In this document: piece by piece, positions 33,932-42,061 of the stretch | How the letters are laid out: every line of letters starts with the position of its first letter | How positions within the stretch are numbered: position 1 is the stretch's first letter | DNA from: Hymenobacter polaris | Lineage (GTDB): Bacteria > Bacteroidota > Bacteroidia > Cytophagales > Hymenobacteraceae | Length of the DNA stretch: 64,000 nucleotides | Direction of reading: 5' to 3' | NCBI RefSeq assembly: GCF_012927305.1 | Contig: NZ_JABBGH010000001.1 | Coordinates: 1,364,001-1,428,000, forward strand | The notes under the pieces: model-generated | The model's input: only the letters and a program-made list of their open reading frames with translations | What the model was told of the DNA's origin: nothing | Databases searched by the model: none | Program-made: the position numbers and the translations under genes

Positions 33932-34768
33932 CTACATCACCTTAATCCGCTTTATGCGCTTGGAGTGGGCGCTGAAGTACCCTAGGGCCCCGCCCGAGAA
34001 GTTGGTCTTCGGATTGGCGGGCGTGGTGGTGATGATGGGGTTGGTGGTCAGAATCTGGTTCAGGGTGCGGAAATACTCGTACACGCCGGAATCCACGTTT
34101 TGCATCTCTACCTGCAGGCTGTCACCGGCCACCAGCTTGTTGAGGTTGTTGGGGTCAGTGGTGCCGCCGCCCATCGTGCGTAGCACCTGGCTCACGTGCT
34201 TGCCGTCGGTAAACTGGTCGTTTTGCAGAAAGATGGTGGGGTTGAGGCGCCCGTTGCGGTACTGCCGAAACAGGTAGCTGTTGCCCGTGCCCGCGGGGTC
34301 GGTGTAGTCCACCACCGCCTGGATGTTGCTGCCCACGGCACTGAGTTGGGTGCTGAGCTTGTCGAAGGGCACCACCGGGGCCGGCAGCGTGGAAAGCGCC
34401 ACGTAAACCGCGCCGCCGGTTTCGACGCGCAGCGTGTAGGCGCGGCCCGCCACGCCCCGCAGGGTGCTGCCCACGTACTGGCCGGGGGTAGCCTCGCGCA
34501 GCGTTTCGCGGCCGCCCGCATTGTCGGTCAGCGTGACGGTGGCTCCGCTCACCGGCGCGAAGCTGTTGGTGGTAGTGTAGTCGGCCGAGGTGCTCAGGCT
34601 GACCTGGGCAGGCTGCCCGTCATCGGCCAGGTTGCCCTCGATAACCAGCTGGCTGGCCGAGGTTTGTAACGTGAGGGTGACTACTTTCTGACAGCCGGTG
34701 CCGGCCAGCAGCAGCCCTAGGGCGGCGAACAAGGATGAGACCGAGCGCCTACGGGCCTTGTTTGTCAT
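33932..34768 (-). CDS. DUF4249 domain-containing lipoprotein
   Basis: From the ATG at 34768, a 278-residue lipoprotein: basic start MTNKARRR, hydrophobic LFAALGLLLAGTGC with the lipidation Cys near residue 26, then DUF4249 (LVIEGNLADDGQPAQVSLSTSADY, VSGATVTLTDNAGGRETL and a GTGNSYLFRQY block). The family accompanies TonB-dependent receptors in Bacteroidota. The frame stays open to an ATG at 34918, 3 bp after the receptor stop (MRQFIKSLF...), but codons in between are a hairpin repeat. The original start was probably at 34918 and the repeat disrupted the signal peptide; the ATG inside the repeat arm now gives a good lipoprotein signal. Confidence 0.85.
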   Translation of the reverse strand: MTNKARRRSVSSLFAALGLLLAGTGCQKVVTLTLQTSASQLVIEGNLADDGQPAQVSLSTSADYTTTNSFAPVSGATVTLTDNAGGRETLREATPGQYVGSTLRGVAGRAYTLRVETGGAVYVALSTLPAPVVPFDKLSTQLSAVGSNIQAVVDYTDPAGTGNSYLFRQYRNGRLNPTIFLQNDQFTDGKHVSQVLRTMGGGTTDPNNLNKLVAGDSLQVEMQNVDSGVYEYFRTLNQILTTNPIITTTPANPKTNFSGGALGYFSAHSKRIKRIKVM

Positions 34769-34884
34769 TGCGAGCCTCGCGAAGCAATCGCACCAGCACG
34801 ACCACCACAGAACGAAATGAGCACGAATGTTCGCCGACGTAGTTGTGCTGGTGCGATTGCTTCGCGAGGCTCGCAATGACAAAC
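34760..34884. repeat. Hairpin repeat inserted in the 5' end of the DUF4249 gene
   Basis: Perfect 40 bp arms (34760-34799 and 34845-34884) beginning GTTTGTCATTGCGAGCCTCG and containing GCGAAGCAATCGCACCAGCAC, around a 45 bp centre. The arm is organised like the GTCATGCTGAG family (GTCAT, GAG, GCGAAGC, ACC) but is a distinct subfamily. It is read through in frame as part of the upstream extension of the DUF4249 gene. Confidence 0.9.
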
Positions 34885-34921
34885 GACTAACAAACAGGCT
34901 TTTAATAAACTGGCGCATACC

Positions 34922-37264
34922 TTAAAAGCTAAAATTGTACGTGGCCGACGGCACCTGCCGGAACAGCGCCGTTTGCAGGGCCTGGGTCTTGCTGGCGTCG
35001 TTGGGGTTGGTTTCGAAGGTGATGCTGTAGGGGTTTTCGCGGCCCAGCAGGTTATAAACCGAGAACGTCCAGCTGCTGCGCCAGCGGTGGCCCTCCTGGT
35101 GGGGCTTTTCGTAGGTGGCGCCCACGTCGAGGCGCACGTAGGCGGGCAGGCGGTCGGCGTTGCGGGCGCCGTAGTAGCTCACCACCTGGCCCGCCACCTG
35201 GTACTTGCCCACCGGGTAGGTGACGGCGTTGCCGGTGCTGGCCAGGAAGGTGCCCGAGAAACTCCACTTCGGCGTAGCCTGGTAAATAGCCACTACCGAT
35301 ACGTCGTGGGGCCGGTCCTGCCGGGCATTGAACCACGCCCCCCCGTTGATTTCCGCGAACTGCCGCTGCGACTTACTCAGGGTGTAGCCCAGCCAGCCGG
35401 TGAGGCGCCCTAGGTCCTTGCGCAGCAAAAACTCGATGCCGTAGGCCCGGCCGCGGCCGTAGAGCAGGCTGCCCTCCACGTCGAAGTTGCCGCGCAGGCT
35501 GGTGCCGTCGCGGTAGTCAATCTGGTTGCGCAGCGCCTTATAGTAGGTTTCTACGGTCAGGGTATAGGTCTTGTCGGGGCCTAGGGTGCGGTAGTAGCCT
35601 AGGCTCACCTGGTCGGCCGCCTCGGGCTGCACGTTGAAGGTGGTGGGCACGTACATGTCGGTGGGTAGCGAGGTGCTGGAGTTGCTCAGCAAGTGCAGGT
35701 TTTGGGCGTTGCGGGCGTAGCTGGCCTTCACGGTGGCGGCCTCGCTGAGCTGATAGCTGGCCGCCAGGCGCGGCTCGAGGCGCAGGTAGGTTTTCAGAAA
35801 CTGCCCGCTCGGGTAGGTGGTGCTGCTGAGCACGGTGCCGGCCGCGTCGTAGGTCGAGTAGGTGCCCGGCCCCAGCAAGCTAAAGCCCGAGAGCCGCAGC
35901 CCGCTGGTGAAGTTGAGGCGCGGCGCCGCCTGCCACTCGTGCGAGAGGTAGGCCGCCGTTTCGAGCGAGTAGTTGGTGCGGTCGGCCGTGGCGTTGACCG
36001 ACGAGCTGGCGTCGGCCACCACGTGCCCCGGCGTGATGGTGTGGTAGATGGCCTGGGCCCCGAAGCGCAGCGTTTGCGTAGCGCTAGCCGTGTACTCAAA
36101 GTCCTGCTTCAGGTTCAGGTCCTGAATTTTCGAGATGATGCTGAAGTTCTGGTCGTTGGAAGCGATGTCAATCTCGTAGTCGTACTTGCTGAAAATGAGC
36201 GAGGTATTCGAAAACAGCCGGTCCGAGAACAGGTGGTTGTAGCGCAGGGTGGCCGTCTTGTTGCCGTAGTACTGCCCGAAGGTGTTGTTCAGCCCGAGGG
36301 CATCGCGCCCCAGGTAGCCGCTGAAGTACAGACGGTTGCGCGCATCAAAGGCGTAGTTGGCCTTAGCGTTCAGGTCGTAGAAGTAGAGGCTGGAATTGCG
36401 GGTCGTCTCGTTGCGCGAGAGCTTCAGAAACACGTCGGCGTAGGTGCGGCGCCCCGTCACCAGAAACGAGCCCTTGCCCTTCACAATTGGTCCTTCCAGG
36501 GCCAGGCGCGAGGCAATGAGCCCGATGCCGCCGCTGCCGTGCAGGGCCTGGTTGTTGCCGTCGCGCATCCGGATGTCCACCACCGACGACAGGCGCCCGC
36601 CGTACTGCGCCGGCATGCCGCCCTTGTACACCGTCACATCCTTGATGGCGTCGGCGTTGAATGTCGAGAAAAAACCCAGCAGGTGCGAGGCGTTGTATAC
36701 GGGCGCCTCATCCAGCAAAATCAGGTTCTGGTCCACGGCCCCGCCGCGCACCGAGAAGCCGCTGCTCCCTTCGCCCGCCGTTTTGATGCCCGGCAGCAAG
36801 GTCAGGGTTTTGATGATGTCGCGCTCGCCAAACAGCACCGGCACCTTAGCCACCTGCTTCATATCCAGCTGCTCCACGCCCATTTGCGCCTTGCTGATGT
36901 TGGCGTCGGCGCTGCGGCCCGTCACCACTACCTCGTTGAGCTGGCTGCCACCCGGCTGCAACTTAAAATCGACCCGCTGGCTGCCCGTCAGCGTCAGCGT
37001 GCGGGTTTGGGCGGCGTAGCCCACGAAGCTGGCTTCCAGCGTGTAGGTGCCCACCGGCACTGTGAGCGAGTAAAAACCGTAGGCATTGGCCCCGGTGCCC
37101 ACGCCGCGCAGCTCGCGCACCCGCACGGTGGCGCCGGTCAGGGTTTCGCCCGAGGTAGCATCCTGCACGGTGCCGCTGAGGGTGGCGCGGGTTTGGGCCG
37201 CCGCCGGCCCTAGGGCCAGCCAAAGCAGCAGCCACAGGCCGGTAAGAAGTACGTGTTTGTGCAT
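34922..37264 (-). CDS. TonB-dependent receptor with carboxypeptidase-like regulatory domain
   Basis: A 780-residue outer-membrane receptor from the ATG at 37264. Signal peptide residues 1-24 (ending AAAQ), a carboxypeptidase-D regulatory-like domain about 26-110 (GTVQDATSGETLTGATVRV), plug domain about 118-230 (GERDIIKTLTLLPGIKTAGEGSSGFSVRGG), then the beta-barrel, ending in the aromatic YNFSF. The class lacks an extra-N signalling domain. With the DUF4249 lipoprotein downstream it forms a typical Bacteroidota pair for uptake of an unknown large ligand. Confidence 0.95.
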   Translation of the reverse strand: MHKHVLLTGLWLLLWLALGPAAAQTRATLSGTVQDATSGETLTGATVRVRELRGVGTGANAYGFYSLTVPVGTYTLEASFVGYAAQTRTLTLTGSQRVDFKLQPGGSQLNEVVVTGRSADANISKAQMGVEQLDMKQVAKVPVLFGERDIIKTLTLLPGIKTAGEGSSGFSVRGGAVDQNLILLDEAPVYNASHLLGFFSTFNADAIKDVTVYKGGMPAQYGGRLSSVVDIRMRDGNNQALHGSGGIGLIASRLALEGPIVKGKGSFLVTGRRTYADVFLKLSRNETTRNSSLYFYDLNAKANYAFDARNRLYFSGYLGRDALGLNNTFGQYYGNKTATLRYNHLFSDRLFSNTSLIFSKYDYEIDIASNDQNFSIISKIQDLNLKQDFEYTASATQTLRFGAQAIYHTITPGHVVADASSSVNATADRTNYSLETAAYLSHEWQAAPRLNFTSGLRLSGFSLLGPGTYSTYDAAGTVLSSTTYPSGQFLKTYLRLEPRLAASYQLSEAATVKASYARNAQNLHLLSNSSTSLPTDMYVPTTFNVQPEAADQVSLGYYRTLGPDKTYTLTVETYYKALRNQIDYRDGTSLRGNFDVEGSLLYGRGRAYGIEFLLRKDLGRLTGWLGYTLSKSQRQFAEINGGAWFNARQDRPHDVSVVAIYQATPKWSFSGTFLASTGNAVTYPVGKYQVAGQVVSYYGARNADRLPAYVRLDVGATYEKPHQEGHRWRSSWTFSVYNLLGRENPYSITFETNPNDASKTQALQTALFRQVPSATYNFSF

Positions 37265-37381
37265 TAAATAGGCAATGCCCCGCAATGGGCGGAATAAGGA
37301 AAGCTAAAGGTACCGCCGCGCCGGCCGGGCGGCGGGCAGTAGCGGGGACCTAGGGTACCTTCGGACCCAACAGCTTGCTTT

Positions 37382-37789
37382 ATGCCAATTCTTTACCTGG
37401 ATATCGATGGGGTATTACTAACCGCAAGGCACACCCAGGCTGCTTCCGGCGTAGATGCGTTCGTCGACTTCATCACCCAGCACTTCACGTGCTACTGGCT
37501 TACCACTCACTGCAAAGGCGACAGCGCCCCCGCCCTCCGCTACCTGGCCAGGTTTCTCAAGCCTGCCACGCTCGAAAAGCTGCGCCAAGCCGTGCAGCCC
37601 ACCACTTGGGACACGCTAAAAACCGAGGCTATTGATGTAACCGCAGACTTCTACTGGCTGGATGACCAGCCGTTCCAAGCAGAAATAGCTTATTTGGAGG
37701 TGCGGGGCGTAGCGGATAGGTTAGTCAGAGTAAATATTTTTCGCAATGGAGAACTTGAAAGAATCACGAAAGAACTTATTGCGGGATAA
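37382..37789 (+). CDS. HAD-superfamily protein of the Swiss-Army-Knife RNA repair type
   Basis: A 135-residue HAD domain. Motif I is LYLDIDGVLL (D6, D8), motif II is in YWLTTHCKGD and motif IV is the acidic FYWLDDQPF. This resembles the HAD_SAK domain first described in multi-domain RNA-repair proteins, here as a stand-alone protein. GC content falls sharply in the last 100 bp. The following AT-rich gene starts 28 bp after the stop (an alternative start would overlap). Two hen1 remnants within 1.6 kb add to the RNA-repair association. Substrate unknown. Confidence 0.75.
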   Translation: MPILYLDIDGVLLTARHTQAASGVDAFVDFITQHFTCYWLTTHCKGDSAPALRYLARFLKPATLEKLRQAVQPTTWDTLKTEAIDVTADFYWLDDQPFQAEIAYLEVRGVADRLVRVNIFRNGELERITKELIAG

Positions 37790-37817
37790 TTATTTATATA
37801 AATTCTCTTCTCAACGC

Positions 37818-38483
37818 ATGAATTACAAAGAATTGATAACAAGATATAGCGACAGTGAAACAAAGTATCCACTCAAAGCGGAAAGGAATAAAAAACTTGA
37901 TGAGTTATTACGTGATTTGCATATAGGCAAATCAAATTTCACCTTACAAGAGATAGAAGAAGTTATTACTAAGCTTCTATCTAAGAAATTAACAATAAGA
38001 ATGCCGCTATTTGCTCAGATATTATATCCAGTAATCAGCCAAGGCATCAAAAATAAGGAGGTGAAAGCGATTAAGCTATTTTTAAGCTTAATTCAACAAG
38101 TATATCAGTACCAAAACTTTACAAAGGAACATATTTACGACAGTAATTCATTGATACAGCAGGGATTGCAAATTGACCCTAGTGATAAAGAATTACTTAC
38201 ATTGCAAGAAAGCAACATCAGAAGTTACTTACTGTATACACTACATGAGCTACCCATAGGAGTTCTTTATGGGCAAAATGGAGCTAGCATTCAAGAATGC
38301 AGTGAATTGCTAGAGTATCTTGTCGAATATAGACAGCTTTGCAATAAATTACAATTAGATAATTCAGACTTAATTAATAAGTGCAAGTTTTACTATTCAT
38401 CTTACAAGTATTACCTAACGAACAGACCTTTATACACTGATTTCAATGATTATTTAGCTAAGCATAGTAGGAAAGGGGAATAA
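37818..38483 (+). CDS. Unknown AT-rich protein, 221 aa
   Basis: A 221-residue, helix-rich soluble protein (MNYKELITRYSDSETKYPLK...) with many Lys, Ile, Asn and Tyr codons ending in A or T, quite unlike its neighbours. No motif recognised. The ATG at 37818 is used; another at 37746 overlaps the HAD gene by 44 bp. It contains none of the CCTAGG sites common elsewhere. Composition and position suggest recent horizontal transfer. It may function with the HAD protein, but this is only context. Confidence 0.65.
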   Translation: MNYKELITRYSDSETKYPLKAERNKKLDELLRDLHIGKSNFTLQEIEEVITKLLSKKLTIRMPLFAQILYPVISQGIKNKEVKAIKLFLSLIQQVYQYQNFTKEHIYDSNSLIQQGLQIDPSDKELLTLQESNIRSYLLYTLHELPIGVLYGQNGASIQECSELLEYLVEYRQLCNKLQLDNSDLINKCKFYYSSYKYYLTNRPLYTDFNDYLAKHSRKGE

Positions 38484-38509
38484 CGGTTACTCCCCCGCAC
38501 AAATACCGT

Positions 38510-38586
38510 CAGCTGCGAGGATGCCCCTAGGCCCGCTACCTCTCCCCTAGCCTCCGAAGATGCACCTGGTAGCCGTGGTGCTCGGC
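38510..38586 (-). pseudogene. Short remnant of a hen1 3' end (copy 1)
   Basis: On the minus strand this reads HHGYQVHLRRLGE, then a 1 bp deletion relative to copy 2 shifts the frame to VAGLGASSQLTVFV. It is about 85 percent identical by eye to positions 39232-39308. Upstream sequence on that strand has no similarity, so only about 77 bp of the original gene remain. Confidence 0.6.
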
Positions 38587-38644
38587 AACAGAGAGAGGAG
38601 TTTCAGAGTATCTTAGAGCAGAAACAACGATACTGTTAAAGCTT

Positions 38645-39295
38645 ATGAAAATCAACAGGCAACTCAATACGTTCACCTACGGGGAGTACTCACATTTACT
38701 TGAGCATTATCAACGTTTTACGGATTTTAATTCGCTTGGCTTATTTCGCTCCATTACTGAAAACGAAAAGCTTACGCCCGAACAAAAGATTAAAGTCCGT
38801 GATGAAACGGTACTAGCCTTTCCTAAGTTCTTCGAGTTCTTACAGCTTAAAGACCCGTTTACTTATTTCTCGTTAGTTACTCTTGGCCAATCGCTTACCT
38901 CTGCCGATAGCCACCAAACTTGGGAGAATATAAAACACAATCAGCAGCGCATTCTAGCGAGTAAGAGAATAAAGCACCGAAATTTCGGCACATATTCGAA
39001 GCATGAATGCGGCTACGAAACTTGTCATTTAAGAAATCTTATGATTCGGCAGGGTTCGTGGTTAGCCGAACACAATATGCATTTTCAGTCGGATAAAGGA
39101 GGCTCCTATGCCGCATGGGATAAAGCAAGAATACGCAAGCAAAATCGTAAGCAACAAAAGCAGGTTATTGAACGGGATTTAGAAATTAGCTCCCCGCAGA
39201 TACCAGCCAGCTACCGTAGCGCAAACACCACTAGCTGCGAGGGTGCCCCTAGGCCCGCTACCTCCTCCCCTAGCCCGCGCAGGCGTACCTGGTAG
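38645..39295 (+). CDS. Unknown protein, 216 aa, chimeric C-terminus
   Basis: A 216-residue ORF starting MKINRQLNTFTYGEYSHLL. Residues 1-185 are AT-rich coding, helical and basic, with ECGYETCHLRNLMIRQGSW and a lysine-rich end (RKQNRKQQKQVIE). Residues about 190-216 are translated from the opposite strand of a hen1 remnant and are probably not native, so the gene has lost its original end. Not recognised as any family. The intact start and reading frame suggest that it may still be expressed. Confidence 0.5.
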   Translation: MKINRQLNTFTYGEYSHLLEHYQRFTDFNSLGLFRSITENEKLTPEQKIKVRDETVLAFPKFFEFLQLKDPFTYFSLVTLGQSLTSADSHQTWENIKHNQQRILASKRIKHRNFGTYSKHECGYETCHLRNLMIRQGSWLAEHNMHFQSDKGGSYAAWDKARIRKQNRKQQKQVIERDLEISSPQIPASYRSANTTSCEGAPRPATSSPSPRRRTW

Positions 39296-39366
39296 CCGTG
39301 GCGCCCGGCTACGGCAGTGGCCCAGGCGGCAAATTCGGTGCGGCACCACTCAAAAGGGTAGCTGAC
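39211..39366 (-). pseudogene. hen1: Remnant of 3' end of hen1 (RNA 3'-terminal ribose methyltransferase)
   Basis: The minus strand encodes 51 codons and a stop: YPFEWCRTEFAAWATAVA then GRHGYQVRLRGLGEE and LGAPSQLVVFALR. This matches my memory of the Hen1 C-terminus, which has FEW.R.EF..WA..VA.R.GY.VR....G.E...G.P.Q..VF. Bacterial Hen1 2'-O-methylates repaired RNA ends together with the kinase-phosphatase-ligase Pnkp. The start and most of the gene are absent. Upstream of FEW the similarity ends, just before the TolB-like gene. Confidence 0.65.
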
Positions 39367-39442
39367 ACAGCGACTCCGGACAACGCGGCTGCGCCCGGCT
39401 GCGTCTTTATGGTCGTCGCAACGCCTTTTCCCGCCCCGCCCT

Positions 39443-40945
39443 ATGCTTCGCTTGCTTTACGCGCTCGTTTTTTGCCTCGGCAGCTTTGCTGCCTTTGCCC
39501 AGCAGCCCCTAGGCGCGTTCACCGGCCAGCAGGACGTGGGCACCAGCGTGAAGCCCGGCCAGACGACCTACTTGCCCGCCACCGGGCAGTACGTGGTGAC
39601 GGGAGCGGGCGCCAACATCTGGGCCGACCACGACGAGTTTCACTACACCTATAAGAAAATGACGGGCGACTTCATCCTCTACGCCCGCGCCGAGTTTGTA
39701 GGCCGCGCGGGCGTGGAGGAGCACCGCAAAATCGGCTGGATGGTGCGCCAGAGCCTGGCCGGCAACGCCCCCCACGTGAGCGCGGCCGTGCACGGCGACG
39801 GCCTCACCTCTTTGCAGTACCGCAAGGCCGCCGGCGGCACCACCGAGGAAACCCGGGCCCGGCTCACCCACGCCAACATTGTGCAGCTCGAGCGCCAGGG
39901 CAGCACCTACACCATGCGGGTGGCGCAGTTCGGCCAGCCCTTCGAGGTGGTGCAGGTCGCCAGCGTGGACCTGGGCAACGACGTGTACGTGGGGTTGTTC
40001 GTGACCTCGCACAACGCCGATGTGGCGGAAACCGCCGTCTTCCGCGACGTGCGCCTGAGCGTGCCCGCCCCCGCCAGCCTGGTGCCCTACAAGCAGTATT
40101 TGGGCAGCCGCCTGGAGCTGCTGGAAGTAGCCACCGGCAACCGCGAAGTCATCTTCACCGCCCCCAATTCCCTGCAGGCCCCCAACTGGCGGCCCGACAA
40201 CTCGGCGCTGCTCTACAACAGCGACGGGCTGATGTACAACTTCGACCTGGCCACGCGCCAGCCCAAGGTGCTACCCACTGGCGAGGTGAAAAACAATAAC
40301 AACGACCACGTGCTCTCCTTTGATGGCAAGCAATTGGGCATCAGCAGCGGGGTGGATAAGCTGGGCGGCTCCATCGCGTATACGCTGCCGGCCACGGGCG
40401 GCGGGCCCCGCCAAATTACCCCTAGGGGCCCTTCGTATCTGCACGGCTGGTCGCCCGATGCCAAGTACCTGGTTTTCACCGGCGAGCGCAACCACGACTT
40501 CGACATCTACCGCGTGCCGGCCCGCGGCGGCAAAGAAATACGCCTCACTAGCGCGGCCGGCCTCGACGACGGCCCCGAGTACACACCCGACGGCCGCTAC
40601 ATCTACTTCAACTCGGCCCGCACCGGCACCATGCAAATCTGGCGCATGCGGGCCGACGGCACCGAGCAGCAGGCCGTGACCACCGGCGAGTTCAACGACT
40701 GGTTTCCGCACGTCTCGCCCGACGGCAAGTACCTAGTATTCGTATCGTTCCTCAAAGACGAGGTTGCCGCCAGCGACCACCCTTTCTACAAGCACGTGTA
40801 CCTGCGCCTGATGCCCGTTGACGGCAGCCAGCCCCCCAGGGTCATCGCCTACGTTTACGGCGGCCAGGGCACCATCAACACGCCCTCGTGGTCGCCCGAT
40901 AGCAAGCGCGTGGCCTTCATCAGCAACACCGCCGAGCTGCCCTAG
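39443..40945 (+). CDS. Exported TolB-like propeller protein with N-terminal lectin-like domain
   Basis: A 500-residue protein with a signal peptide (ending AFAQQ near residue 20). Residues about 28-200 look like a concanavalin-type jelly roll (GDFILYARAEFVGR, KIGWMVRQSL, YVGLFVTSHN). Residues about 220-500 carry at least five PD40 beta-propeller repeats (WRPDNSALLY, WSPDAKYLVF, YTPDGRYIYF, VSPDGKYLVF, WSPDSKRVAF). This layout is common in Bacteroidota secreted proteins of unknown function. Convergent with the isomerase gene 14 bp away. Confidence 0.88.
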   Translation: MLRLLYALVFCLGSFAAFAQQPLGAFTGQQDVGTSVKPGQTTYLPATGQYVVTGAGANIWADHDEFHYTYKKMTGDFILYARAEFVGRAGVEEHRKIGWMVRQSLAGNAPHVSAAVHGDGLTSLQYRKAAGGTTEETRARLTHANIVQLERQGSTYTMRVAQFGQPFEVVQVASVDLGNDVYVGLFVTSHNADVAETAVFRDVRLSVPAPASLVPYKQYLGSRLELLEVATGNREVIFTAPNSLQAPNWRPDNSALLYNSDGLMYNFDLATRQPKVLPTGEVKNNNNDHVLSFDGKQLGISSGVDKLGGSIAYTLPATGGGPRQITPRGPSYLHGWSPDAKYLVFTGERNHDFDIYRVPARGGKEIRLTSAAGLDDGPEYTPDGRYIYFNSARTGTMQIWRMRADGTEQQAVTTGEFNDWFPHVSPDGKYLVFVSFLKDEVAASDHPFYKHVYLRLMPVDGSQPPRVIAYVYGGQGTINTPSWSPDSKRVAFISNTAELP

Positions 40946-40959
40946 GGGCGCGGGCGGGC

Positions 40960-41895
40960 CTAAGCGCGACCCACCTTCTCTAGTAGGGCCTTGGTTTTGC
41001 GGATGCCCTCGTCTTCGCTCAGTCGCTCGCCCTCGTACTCGATGCCCACGTAGCCCGTGAAGCCCGAATCCTTAATAATGCGGAACATCTGGGGATAATC
41101 GGTTTCGACGCAGTTGCCGGCGGCGTCAAACTCATACGTTTTGGCGCTCACGCCCTTGGCCAGCGGCATCCACTCGCGCACGGCCTGGTACTTGTCGTAC
41201 GAGTCCAGGCACTTGCCCTGGTAGAGCTCACCCGTATCGCGCCGGATGCAGAAGTTGCCGAAGTCGGGCAGAATGCCCACGCTGCGCTTGCCCACCTGCC
41301 GGATGGTGCTCAGCAGCCACTTGCCGTCGGAGGTGTAGCTGCCGTGGTTTTCCACGATGACGTTGAGCTTGGCTTGCTGGGCGTAGTCGCTCAGGCGGCC
41401 CAGGCTTTCCACGGCGGCCTGCTGCACCTCGGCGGCCGTGCCCTTGCCAAAGGCATTCACCCGAATGCTGAGGCAGCCCAGGTGGTGGGCGGCATCCACC
41501 CATTTGTAGTGGTTTTCGACGGCCTGGCGGCGCTCGGCCTCGCTGGGGGCCCCTAGGTCACCCTCGCCATCTACCATAATGAGGTGGTTGCGCACGCCGT
41601 GGTCGCGGCAGCGCTGCAGCAGCTCGTTGAGGTAAGCCTTGTCCTGAGCTTTGTCTTTGAAAAACTGGTTGACGTACTCCACCGCGCTAATGCCGTAATC
41701 CTTCTTAGCAATGCCGGGAAAGTCGAGGTTGGTGATTTTCTTGGCAAACAGCGCTTTGTGCAGCGACCACTCAGCCAGTGAAATCTCGAAAAACGGCGCG
41801 CGGGTCAGCGCCGCGGCCACTACGGGCGGGGCCACGGCGGCCGTAGCGGCCACGGTGGCCGCCTGCTTCAAAAACTGCCGACGGGAAGTAAGCAT
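40960..41895 (-). CDS. Tat-exported sugar phosphate isomerase/epimerase family protein
   Basis: A 311-residue TIM-barrel protein of the xylose isomerase-like/hydroxypyruvate isomerase family. The N-terminus (SRRQFLKQAATVAATAAV) is a twin-arginine signal. Metal ligands are probably in VIVENHG (Glu), ILPDFGNF (Asp) and YVGIEYEG (Glu). Such exported members are widespread in Bacteroidota and act on unknown sugar derivatives. Its neighbour is a secreted TolB-like protein, convergent. Confidence 0.9.
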   Translation of the reverse strand: MLTSRRQFLKQAATVAATAAVAPPVVAAALTRAPFFEISLAEWSLHKALFAKKITNLDFPGIAKKDYGISAVEYVNQFFKDKAQDKAYLNELLQRCRDHGVRNHLIMVDGEGDLGAPSEAERRQAVENHYKWVDAAHHLGCLSIRVNAFGKGTAAEVQQAAVESLGRLSDYAQQAKLNVIVENHGSYTSDGKWLLSTIRQVGKRSVGILPDFGNFCIRRDTGELYQGKCLDSYDKYQAVREWMPLAKGVSAKTYEFDAAGNCVETDYPQMFRIIKDSGFTGYVGIEYEGERLSEDEGIRKTKALLEKVGRA

Positions 41896-42061
41896 AACGG
41901 GGGTAATTGGGTGGGAAAGGTGAGGAGCAGGAAGCGGGAAGCTACGCGCCGCGCCCGGTGGCCGGCCGAAAATAACACCCGCCCCGGTAAGCGCGCCGCT
42001 TCCGAACTTTGCCCCTAGGCTGCCCCGTGCCGGGTAGCCCCTGCCCTAGCCCGCTTTTCCC

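Noticed and set aside
34769..34918. Longer DUF4249 start at 34918
   Set aside because: Residues 10-50 come from a hairpin repeat and would destroy the lipoprotein signal; the ATG at 34768 gives a proper one. It is kept as a finding because the upstream ATG was probably ancestral.
35693..37213. 506-codon ORF on the + strand
   Set aside because: Entirely antisense to the TonB-dependent receptor gene, which has clear domains; the + strand translation is His/Gly/Arg-rich with no motif, as expected in GC-rich DNA.
38510..39308. Direct repeats as attachment sites of an integrated element
   Set aside because: They read as protein-coding hen1 remnants, are only about 85 percent identical, and no integrase is nearby.
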